From Azolla pinnata (Eukaryota; Streptophyta; Polypodiopsida; Salviniales; Salviniaceae): a stretch of DNA of 23,332 nt. Under the pieces are notes generated by a model. That model was not told the origin of the DNA, did not search any database, and saw only the letters and a list, made by a program, of their open reading frames with translations. The stretch's first letter is position 1, and every line of letters starts with the position of its first letter. Location of the stretch: NCBI GenBank assembly GCA_037176905.1, contig JBBBWG010002748.1:5139-28470 (forward strand), given 5' to 3'. A program made the position numbers and the translations under genes. Shown here piece after piece: positions 1 to 9,299 of this stretch.

Positions 1-938
1 GTTTTCTCTATATCCAAGTTTCTCGTGATTGAAGTGCCTTGTTTTGGTTGTTGAAAGGATCACAGCATTTAGATCTCAAATGGCAAGGAATGTTGAAGAT
101 GAGGATCCATATACGGAAATAACTTAGAGAATGTTCATAATTCATGAGATTCTAGATGGCAAGACAGTTAACAATTAAGGAGGATGCAATCAAGAATAAA
201 GCATCCATGTCAGAAATGCTACAATGAGCACATCCAAGGGGCAATCACTACTCACAAACCTTGAGGACTGGGCAACAGCTACACTTTAACGAGCAGGTTG
301 ATGCTCATTAGAAGACCACCTCTACAAACGCAAATTTGCTGAAAATATAATGGAGATTTTTTGTGTTGCAATCTGCCATTGAATAGAATTTGGGTGCAAG
401 ATACCAAATTTTGATGACAATCACCATGATTAACTTGATCACAGCCAGTTATAGCACGGGACATTCACAGATCAATTGAATACAGCTTACCAAGAAATAA
501 TCATGTCTCAGCTACGCCAACTCCAATTCTGTATAGAAAGTGTGATTTACTTGCAAGCGATCAAATTAACAGTTTTCTGCTTGCAAAATTGATAAATAAT
601 GTAACAAGTTATTTGTTCAGATTACATGCAATTTGCAAATGATTATTAATCCTCTGTCATTAAACATAATCTCTAATTGAACCAACCAGTGACAAAACCT
701 ATAGTGTGTGACTACACATAAAGACGAAGAAAATGGCAATTTCCCAAGGTCTGTATACAGTGTAGAGCGCAGCTATTTAGTGGAACTTTTGTCTGATGAT
801 GGAGCACAATCACATCAAATTGCAACGGAGGTTAGTGTAAAAACTAGGAAACTCCAGATCATGTGTGAACCATGTTATACAAATTTTACATAGTGTATAT
901 ATCATGTGGGGTAAAATAATCCAAAGAATTTTTACTTT
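1..938. other. 3' flank of the minus-strand repeat-protein gene; no gene seen
   Basis: This stretch lies downstream of the proposed stop codon of the minus-strand gene and probably holds its 3' UTR. The open frames here are short (about 60 codons), are not bordered by convincing splice sites, and resemble nothing I know. I see no clear canonical AATAAA on the minus strand, which is not decisive because plant poly(A) signals are loose. The sequence is AT-rich without obvious tandem repeats. Confidence 0.5.
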
Positions 939-3900
939 TCATCTGCCTTCATCTTCTGCCACTAAACCTTCCTTGTCCTGTTTGCAACACAAATGGCCTA
1001 GGTATTGTGTACTGCCGGATCGATGATGTATAGGCCTACAAGATAAGCTCATAATCAATTTATGCATAGCATGCTCAAAAAACCAAGTATACCGATAGCA
1101 CTGAAATAAGAGATGCATTGTTCACCTACATGAGAGAAAAACACTTTCCTCTCCAGCTCTTCCTGGTTCCTTTTCATCTGTTTTGCACTGGTTTGCAGTT
1201 GAAGATGCCGTTCCAAGCCCTTTATTGCTGCTGGAGCAGTTTGAGCCACTTCTCTTAGACGAGCCCGATTCACAGATGGCTTGAACGTGCATTCTTTCAT
1301 CTCTTCAAGTTCCTTTAGGGTTCGAGATTCGTACTCATAATGAGCTTTCTCCTGTAAAATGAAATAATAATGCTTTCAGCATTGGTTCTAAACATGAGAG
1401 AAATCTCTGCAAACCAAGCTGCTGTTTAGAACTCCCCGAAATTTTTGCTTCTTTGGGTGGATTGTAAAACCAACCAATTGGTTGATTTGGACAGTAGTTG
1501 TAATGCACTTCTAAGGTTGATAATAATCTACCTTTCTCTGTCTTCTTTGCAGGATTGAACTTTGGTGATCCTCATTATTGCGCAATCTTGAGTTTAACTG
1601 CAAAGGAAGCTAGAAAAATCATTCCATAGGCACATGAAACATGCTTGTCTCAATACTTTTTGAGGCCAAGGCTGAAAAACCATCCAGTTGTCTAATAATC
1701 TATTTCATGATCCCCCTATGGGAGTGGAACTTAATCCCATAAAATCTAATACCAATATGCAATTCTGACCCTACAAGAGAGATTATTTTTGTGCCGTATA
1801 CTGCTCACAGAAAACCTAATCTAAGCATGACTAGAAACAAATGAAGAGCAGGTCACTGTTTATCGCAGTTAGTACAAACCTCCGGTCGAAACGGGCACCG
1901 CTGCTGGTATTCATTATGTGCTGCTTGTTCAAGTGCCTCCTTTATTTTTTTACCTCTTTCATTCTGCAACATACAAAGATTTCTACATCTTACACAGTAA
2001 ACTGCCAATTACACATTTAAAAAGCACAATGAAGTAGAACACCTGAAAAAGAGAAAATAATTGAGGAACGAATGTACCTTATAAAGATCATGGATGGAAT
2101 TACTCCGGGCAAGAGCTCGTGAAACTTCATCAATCTCTGGCTGGAAATGGAATTGTGAATAATAATCTTCCTGTAATAACTCCAGGAAAAACATTAATTT
2201 GTATGAGGAACTTCGATATAAATGTTCATGAAAAATTTATGCATGACAACTTCAATATTCTGTTCAGAGAAATTTGGCTACCAGGAAAGCAACCAGAATC
2301 GGCTGACTGGTCTAATTCTGATACGCTATATACAGTACCACAATAATGATACCTTGATGATGGATATTTCAATAAATAAAGACTTTCAAAAGGACCATTT
2401 TTAGGCTATTACTGATGCTTCAATTCTAGAAGTAAGCTTACAAACCTTGAATTGAAATCAAATATAAGGCAGTTTGGTTGGGAACTGTAAAACTCACAGC
2501 GGCTTTTTCACGTGCATGCGCTACTTGCTCTTTATCCTTGTATGCAAGTCTTTCGACTCTTTGACGACACGTTTCCTCCAAAATATCATGGCCGTTTGAC
2601 TGCTTCAATATTAATGTAGAGTTTCCAATATCTGGACGAAAGGTCAGATCAGGAGGCATTCCCTGCTCCTTTGACCTCTGCAATTTATCACAGTTTCCCA
2701 AAGAGAAATTCAAAAACTCTAATTTGTTTTGAATGTAGCCCTTTCTAATGCAGAATAAAGAATATCAGCTTTGTTGAATTACATTTAGCTATACAAGTCT
2801 GAATGACAAATAATTATGATAACACTCCCAAATGTTTTCTGATGTCTACAGCATTAGCTGATCGACCCTCCTATGAGAAAATTCAAAATGGACATCTATG
2901 CCTGACATTTAAATATTACCTTATTACCTTCTTTTCTTCTGTTTTCTGCATGTAATACTTTTGCCGCTCTAGAAAACCAATAGAACCTCCTCCAAATTTC
3001 TTTGATGATGCAATTATAAGGTCTGTATTTTTGTTAATCTCTGGTGCAAATTTACCTATATTCCTCTGAAAATAAACCCAGCAGCTAAAGATCCATAAAT
3101 GGACATGGGTTTAGGGGGTCAAACTCCATATCAAACTTATACAAATATACCTGTGGTTCAAGCTTGCAATCTAGATGTACAGATTGCTGGATTCTGGTTA
3201 ACCGATCAGACACGTGGATCCCTTCTAGCCCGTTCTGTTTGGAAGAACATATATTTCTGAGAACAAAAGACTCTCATTTGCTCCAAGACAAAATGAATTT
3301 GCATAAGCATTTACTTACCTGTTTACATAATTCAATAGACTTTCGGTTTATTACCGGTTTGAATGTCAAACCAATATCTTTATGCAAACTTGCATTTACT
3401 GTTTTTTCGAGTTTCTTCTTCTGTAGCAGAAATAACATATTATGAACTCCAAACATGAAAACGTTATGTTGAATGTAGAAATTTTCAAAACATTGGGGAA
3501 CCTGGAATGCCTGAAGACGCTCTTGAAGGGGCTGGTAATTTACTTGTGACCAAAAGGAACAATTTACTCGCGGCCAAAAAGAACAATTATTCAGTTCCTC
3601 CTTCTCATAAGCTTTCCTTGCCTATTCTCAAAAAAAAAGCAATTAAGTACCCCCCATCAATGAGCTACATGATAATTGAGAGTAGTAGTAATTAAGCTGT
3701 ACAGTTTTCCATCATTCTAATGAATATAGGTTGACTAAAATTGAAATACAGAAGAGAAATGCAACACTAAGAATATGAGTGCCATGATTGCAACAGAATA
3801 GAAAGCCCTTAAGACAAAGGTACCAAGGACTGATATTTATGGCACAAAAAACACACAAGAAATCATCTTGTTTTTTGGTTCTCAAAAGGTGGTGAAGAGT

Positions 3901-6900
3901 TTTAATATCGTCTTGTTTAAATGACATGAACACCAATCTTGATAAAAAAATGTCTGAATACATACTCTTTTTCTGAGTTCAATCCGTTGTTGTATCTTTA
4001 TTAGTCTTTGAGAAATAGGTGCAAAATGTATCGAATCAGGACCTGGTTTCCTTCCGACACAGGGCTGCATTCAGATTTAGACAAGATTGTTTTGTAAGAC
4101 CCATGCTATATTTGTAAGCAGCAAAAGTTTTGTACTAAGCTTATGAAATCTGGCGTGAACTTTGTTTCTTTTCTTGTTTTCTTGAAGATCCTACTCCGCT
4201 GGTTATGAAAGGCTACAACTTATGCACAAAGGCAGCAATTCACATACATCATTTACCCAAAGTCTACAGAACTTATGCCTTAAGGTGATCGCATCATCAC
4301 ACCTGTGGCACAACTTAAATAATGACAGTTCAATTGCCACATTTTTAAATATTTACATCAGTGCATGCACTCTCTCGATTTATGAGTGTCACCTTACATA
4401 CAACAAATTCCTCCACTATATCCAACTGAATAATAGTTTTAGAATATGTCACAGTTTATATATGCTCGTTATGGGTATACAGACCAGATTCCACACTATG
4501 TATAAGCTAAATTAAATCCTTGCCCAAGGATTATCTTGAAAAAGCAGTCGATTTCATGACAAGAACAAGACTAATTCGAAGTCACTCAATTTTATTAGCA
4601 TCTTTCAATTCACCATTCCTGAAGATAATTAGCTACAATTGTGCCTTCAGCAATTAAGAGACCTCCTGCTTAATAAAGGATAAGAACCTCCTGCTTATTT
4701 TGAGTTCTACAAACTAGCACAACTTTTCTCAGCTAGTATTCTAGCAGCAATGATAATTTCACCTTAAAAGAGCACTCCTGCAGTTTTTCACTCTCCATGA
4801 ATGCTTTCAATTCAGCTAACTTCTTATAGAGTTCAGTCCGGGGCCTTGCCAAAATTTGCAACCTGTCCTGCAATATCATATAAATGAAAAAGTTACTTAG
4901 CTGGTAATGATGGTTGGGATCATCACACAAGGTACATCTATCTTGCGACATAAATATTTCTGGTTCAGCCATTGCTGGTTGGTTACAGACCATTGCTTCT
5001 CTCAAACCTTTGGAGTTGCTTGCCTTAACGTACTGCAGTGCAGGTTCTGAAGAATATAGACATGTCATAGGTGGGCATCATCTTTGGCGACATTCAACTA
5101 GACATGATGCTTCATGACAAACATCATCCTTCAAGAAGCTACAGTTTGGTTGCTGGATGCGCATATGCACACCAAACTAGCTATATGACTACTAAAATGA
5201 AGAAAGAAACAAAGAACAACGATTTCTCACATCCCTACAGTCACATCAAACATACTCAGACATAATTCCAGGCACTAGTGCATAAATGAACTATGATACG
5301 ACCAAAGAAAAGACGTCAGGAAACATAATACGCAATACACAATAGTGTTCCCTGTGAAAATTCCTCCCTGGTTATTAGTTGAGTGGTCTACCCATCGCAT
5401 CAAAGTTGTAGATTGGAAAGAATCCTAGTTTGAACATTCCCATGGACTGACACCAACCACATATCATAATCAGTCTCCCAAAGGTGTTTAGAAGGATAGC
5501 TATCTATCATGCCATGTCCAAGTGTTTTATAACTTTATCCAACTATCCTAATTTGTGAACATATTATAATCTCCCATCTCTTTGGCAGGCCCCAGAAGCC
5601 ACTCATTATCATGCCAATGCAGGTTATGAGAACACTCCTATCAGCATATCAAATTGATAATACATTTTATCGAGGAAGGAGCACAGTTCATACGATTGTT
5701 GTTGGAACAAAAGAGAATTAGCTGATTCGGAATCTAATACATGCTTAGAGTAACCAAATTTCTTTTTCACGATTCTGAAGAAGAAAAAGGATACTAGATG
5801 ACGCTCCACATTCAGAAGGAAAACAATACCGTATTCATCTCCTTAGGATCACGGCTGCTTTTCTTCTCTTTCATGTTTTGTTGTTTCTGTGAGATAATAC
5901 AAATATGGCTTAATAGGAATATCTACACTCATCATGCTACAATCACCTAGACACAATCTCAATCTAATGAAGTTCATGTGTAGCTCACGATGCAGCAATG
6001 ACCTTAATACCGTTTTCTATGATGTTATATTAAATTAAGCATGTTAATATAAAAAGTAGAATGCCATCTTATATCCATGCAAAACCAAGTAATGAGAGAA
6101 TATTACTGTGTGAAGATTCATAAAGGAAGAATGTGCATATACTTTGATGAGGCGGAAAAAGTGTATAAACATCCTAAAGCTGAAGAAATGAGGATATGTG
6201 AGAACTCCTGGAGGAAGACTGCTCCATATCAGAAGAGAGTTTTATTTAGCCAAGCTGCCTTGTCCATTTGTCCCCTTTACCAGCATTGCAGGTTACGCAT
6301 GTGGGACTCTAATATGCCAGATCTTCAGTATTTCCCGAAAGCAACATTGAACCAATTTTTTCAAAGAGTACTCACACAGACTTCAGAATAGCTTCAGAAA
6401 AAGATGTACCTTGATCATCAAAGGAAGGGATATAAACTGTCTCCTAGTTGAGTAATCACCAGGGGGTTGATAAAATCATGATCTATGATTTTCATATTTG
6501 ATATGAGAGAATTGATCCCTACTTCCAACACGATAATTGATAATCATAACTACATTATGTTGTGGTTTTGTTTTTGTATTTTTTTCCTTGTTGGATTTGA
6601 CTATCTGGATCTGTAAACGTCTTACACACTCTAGTTACATTTTCATTTGTCAGCTTTTTTTTCCGAGATGCTTTCTGTTTCTATACCCTTTTTTTCTTAA
6701 TGGACGTACAGTTCTTGCAGTGATGAGCTTGTTATGATCATGCACATATATGATGGAAAACCTTTCAAGGTATAAATGCAAGTAAGCATGGTTCCCACTT
6801 GCTGATTTTATTTCTTGACTCTGTAGCCCATATATCACTTCCATGTACATGGCATTTTTGTATAGTTTGATCCTTCATTATGATTACTTGACACCATAGT

Positions 6901-7888
6901 TCAGAAAGGAAGAGCAGAAAACCAACTTGCAAAGGTAAGAGCTAGACCCAACCCAATGAGTTTCTTCTCTGGTGAGTAGTATATTACATTAGAGATTTTT
7001 TAGGGCCACAGGATGATCATGTTTACATAGCTGGTCTCTTCCTGATAAGCGATATTCAATCCTTTGAGCAAAAAGCCTCTGTGTGACAATAATCTGCGGA
7101 CATATGTGCTCAACTTTCTTGGTGGTGCTTTTAGTAATGTACCCAAGTTAACACAACTTCTTAATGCATCATCAAATCTTTCTCAAATTATACTGTATGC
7201 TCAAGGTGGAGAAAAACTCTCCAGGCTTCTACCACAGTTAACCAATTCGGATTAGCTTTTGTTAGGATCGGTACGTGATTAGGAGAGTACAAATGGGATT
7301 TCAATATCTTCTATTGCGGAAGCGACTAACCTGCATAGTTTGCTCCGATCCTGAAGAATGTGCTGCTGTATCTGTCTTCTGTTCGGATCGGATCGATGCA
7401 GAGCTATCAGAGACGAGCCAGGCCTCGTCGACAACAACTCCAGGATCTCCGGAATCTTCCTGTGGATAGGCCCGAAAGAGCTCAGCGGAGTTCCCGTGCT
7501 CGTAGCAATTCGTCGCGGAATCGCAGCGAATTTCGCTTGCTCCGGTCTCTGAACTCCTGTACTCTGCCGAATACTCTGCCGAAGATGAGCAGTGAGCATG
7601 ATCTTCATCGCCGCTCGCAGGTGTGCCATTCTTAGAATCTGTTTTCTCGACGGATGGAGAGGTTCTGTCAGATGGAGTATCATCGGCCGGATCTAAGATC
7701 GTGATAGAAATCACGTCTTTGCCATTGCTGCTGCTGCTGCTGCTGCTATTACCCTCGCCGCTGGAGCTGAGATTGCTCTCTTTACTCCCGCTCAGCGTGC
7801 TGCTCTGGGTACTCCTCTGTGCTACGAGGTCCAGAGAAAGAATTGTATACGTCTTGCCGACACTCGTCGTCTTCCTCTCCATCGCCAT
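939..7888 (-). CDS. TFxPxIN-motif repeat protein, putative sperm-flagellar/axonemal protein (14-exon model)
   Basis: Exons in transcript order: 7888-7331, 5886-5830, 4867-4763, 4064-3966, 3621-3502, 3420-3319, 3234-3151, 3065-2928, 2677-2498, 2170-2078, 1963-1880, 1597-1532, 1351-1145, 977-939. Every border is AG/GT and every exon is a multiple of three, so all introns are phase 0. The product is about 643 residues. Residues 1-186 (exon 1) are Ser/Asp/Glu-rich and look disordered. After that the protein is charged and helical, with about ten degenerate motifs: ECSFKP at 236-241 (split by an intron), HFAPIS 253-258, CSFWPRVN 286-293, CSFWSQVN 294-301, LTFKPVIN 331-338, GKFAPEIN 379-386, LTFRPDIG 432-439, FHFQPEID 488-495, CPFRPELN 535-542 (split by an intron) and CTFKPSVN 583-590. 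From memory, repeats of this CTFxPxIN type occur in flagellar proteins of protists; I cannot name a family and assign no enzyme activity. There is no signal peptide or membrane segment. Uncertain points are the start codon, a possible extra exon between 5887 and 7330, and the last splice: a stronger donor at 1126 would instead end the frame at 949. The central exons are firm, the flagellar role is inference. Confidence 0.75.
3541..3588 (-). repeat. 24-bp in-frame tandem duplication inside the repeat-protein gene
   Basis: Two adjacent 24-bp units (3588-3565 and 3564-3541 on the minus strand) encode NCSFWPRV and NCSFWSQV. They differ at only a few bases, one of them silent. The duplication adds an extra copy of the CSFxPxVN motif without breaking the frame, and is the youngest-looking motif pair in the protein. 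Confidence 0.85.
4868..5829 (-). other. 962-bp intron of the repeat-protein gene, carrying a SINE-like insert
   Basis: This intron lies between the exon ending ...KEMNT and the exon starting DRLQILARP on the minus strand, with donor GTATTG and acceptor TTGCAG. It is one of the longest introns in the gene. It contains the tRNA-like sequence at about 5365-5445. Open frames inside it are short and unrecognised. Confidence 0.7.
5365..5445 (+). mobile_element. Probable tRNA-derived SINE head (degenerate)
   Basis: A stretch at 5376-5390 (TTAGTTGAGTGGTCT) resembles an RNA polymerase III A box (TRGYNNANNNG). About 52 bases downstream, at 5428-5440, GTTTGAACATTCC resembles a B box (GGTTCGANNCC). Both boxes lie on the plus strand with tRNA-like spacing inside an intron of a minus-strand gene. 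I could not fold a full cloverleaf and see no clear acceptor stem, so a functional tRNA is unlikely. The 3' extent and target-site duplications were not determined. Confidence 0.4.
5887..7330 (-). other. 1.44-kb first intron of the repeat-protein gene, or intron plus unseen small exon
   Basis: The donor at 7330 (ATGCAG then GTTAGT on the minus strand) and the acceptor at 5887 (CTCACAG) are both good and join in frame directly. A small exon could hide here. The best candidate is 6436-6410, 27 bp, with an ACAG acceptor and an AAG/GTACAT donor, but its hydrophobic translation is unlike the rest of the protein. The longest open frame, on the plus strand at 6077-6391, resembles nothing I know. Confidence 0.45.
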
Positions 7889-7914
7889 TGTAGCTGTTGT
7901 TGTTGCTGCTGCTG

Positions 7915-7947
7915 CTCCTCCTCCTCCTCCTCCTCCTCCTCCTCCTC
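7915..7947. repeat. (CTC)n / (GAG)n microsatellite
   Basis: About eleven CTC triplets in a row, flanked on the lower side (7895-7914) by a GTT/GCT triplet run. It lies just upstream of the proposed start codon of the minus-strand gene, where it reads as GAG then CAG/CAA repeats. Confidence 0.95.
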
Positions 7948-8234
7948 GATCACGAGCGTCTTCCGACCACTGCTCGTGCTTGTCCTCCTACCATCTCTTC
8001 TTGCTCGTCCGTTTCCCGTCGCTTCTGCTGCGCTACTGTTGCCCATCCATCGCTCCTGCTCCCTCGTCTTCTGCTTCTTCCTCTTCTGCTTCTTCTGCTT
8101 CTGCTCCTGCTGCTTCTGCTTCTTCCCATCATCGCGTCTCGCACCTCGACTTCTGCCGGCCATGGCTCCCGTTGATCTTGCTCGCCATCATCGACATGGA
8201 ATCGTAACGAACAGAAATCGCCCACAAGAGAAGT

Positions 8235-8271
8235 TTCTTCTTCTTCTTCTTCTTCTTCTTCTAACTAATTT
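8235..8271. repeat. (CTT)n / (GAA)n microsatellite, first tract
   Basis: About twelve CTT triplets, followed by a short CTAACTAATTTTCC-type spacer and then a second longer tract. On the sense strand of the minus-strand gene it reads as (GAA)n. Confidence 0.95.
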
Positions 8272-8293
8272 TCCTTCTTCTTCTTTTAACTAA

Positions 8294-8340
8294 TTCTTCT
8301 TCTTCTTCTTCTTCTTCTTCTTCTTCTTCTTCTTCTTCTC
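8294..8340. repeat. (CTT)n / (GAA)n microsatellite, second tract
   Basis: About fifteen uninterrupted CTT triplets. A third short CTT run occurs near 8433-8446, so the tract, an ACTAATTTTC-like sequence and the following unique sequence appear more than once in diverged form. Confidence 0.95.
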
Positions 8341-8345
8341 CAAAA

Positions 8346-9290
8346 CTCACAAGTTTTCAATAGAAATTAACTACCAACAGAGTAATCTGATTATGCTTAA
8401 AACAAGGGATTAAGTCTGGGGTAAATTAAAATATTCTTCTTCTTCTTTACTAAATTTTCTTCCTGATCTCGCAAAGTTCTTAATCCGGATTAACTGCCAG
8501 TAGAGTCATCTGCTTCTGCTTGAGCGAGGCATTGTGTACATGTATCGGGAAAAAATGATCAGACTGTTTTGCAGAGGTTGTGGTTTTCTAGCACGGGATA
8601 CTCGAGCCCATGCTACAGGGTGCTCTCCTGACGGGGCCCGAAAAGAGTCATGCGATAGAGTCTTGTGATACTCAATGAAACGGGGGCGGAACGTCGCCAA
8701 CCGATAGCCGTCGAGCAAACCGAGGCCCCGCATTTCGTCAACAAAATTTAATGCGGTTCTCTAGCCCTGCAGTTGTTGTGCATTCGCTGATTCCAAACAA
8801 ATCGATAGGTAATGCCGATTTGAGCTAGTGGCAAATGGACCTGTGCGAGGTGATGATTTCCAATCGCATCAAAGTTGGACTATTGTTGATGAAGTTTCGA
8901 GCGTAAAAGGGCAAGGGCTATGGATTCTGAGCCTGTAGATAACGGTCGGTTGCCTTAATGCGAGGATGAAAAAGTTGATTACATGGAAACTCTATTACGC
9001 CGATTGAAGCCCGTGCTTGTATTCAACCAACTTTGTAGAGTATCTCGACCACAAATCTGCACGATAAAACAATGGAAGCTGATTTCGGCAACATTCTTAG
9101 TTGTGTTTTGTGGGCACTTCAGATGCAAAGAAATGTGAGCTCGGTTCATGCCTTTTTTGTATTACAACAACACCTTGGAAGGCTGACATTGCCATGTCAA
9201 CTAGTAACAATGAAGTAAGCTCAAGACAAGTTTCCCGTGTTGTCATGCCAGTTTTGATATAAGCACGAGAGATTAAAATTACATAGCATT
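8346..9290. other. Intergenic spacer, no gene recognised
   Basis: Between the CTT tracts and the minisatellite I see no supported gene. About 8345-8400 and 8466-8522 look like diverged copies of one another, sharing a TTAACTRCCARYAGAGTMATCTG-type core. The part from about 8560 to 8740 is more GC-rich than its surroundings and has an open minus-strand frame of 75 codons (8733-8506) that resembles nothing I know. No clear TATA box or other promoter element was identified. Confidence 0.5.
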
Positions 9291-9299
9291 GATCAACAC

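Larger units (their letters stand above)
7889..8345 (-). other. Probable 5' leader of the repeat-protein gene, with triplet tracts and upstream ATGs
   Basis: Read on the minus strand, this leader is rich in GAA, GAG and CAG triplets. Two upstream ATGs (8225 and 8163) open frames of 91 and 113 codons; the second overlaps the proposed start at 7888 in another frame and would encode a basic segment followed by poly-Glu and poly-Gln. The ATG at 7888 was preferred because only its frame joins exon 2 without a stop. An in-frame TAG lies upstream of it beyond the CTC tract. If transcription starts above 8225, the upstream frames could dampen translation. Confidence 0.4.

Noticed and set aside
6077..6391. 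104-codon plus-strand frame inside the first intron of the repeat-protein gene
   Set aside because: There is no recognisable motif and no convincing splice borders or neighbours on that strand. The length is possible by chance in this composition.
6410..6443. Possible micro-exon on the minus strand (27 or 34 bp) with an AAG/GTACAT donor
   Set aside because: The 34-bp version breaks the phase and the 27-bp version gives a hydrophobic nonapeptide unlike the flanking charged protein. Exons 1 and 2 already join in frame without it.
7279..7683. 134-codon minus-strand frame overlapping exon 1 of the repeat-protein gene
   Set aside because: Joined through the same donor it runs into a stop within the next exon, whereas the frame starting at 7888 stays open through all later exons.
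7623..8207. Long plus-strand open frame (194 codons) rich in Leu, Ser and Pro
   Set aside because: It is the opposite-strand shadow of the Ser-rich first exon and the CTC/CTT tracts of the minus-strand gene. Triplet repeats keep all frames open, and the translation is low-complexity.
8294..8340. CTT tract and other short direct repeats considered as a CRISPR-like array
   Set aside because: These are simple triplet microsatellites and minisatellites in a plant nuclear context, with no repeat-spacer architecture or cas genes.
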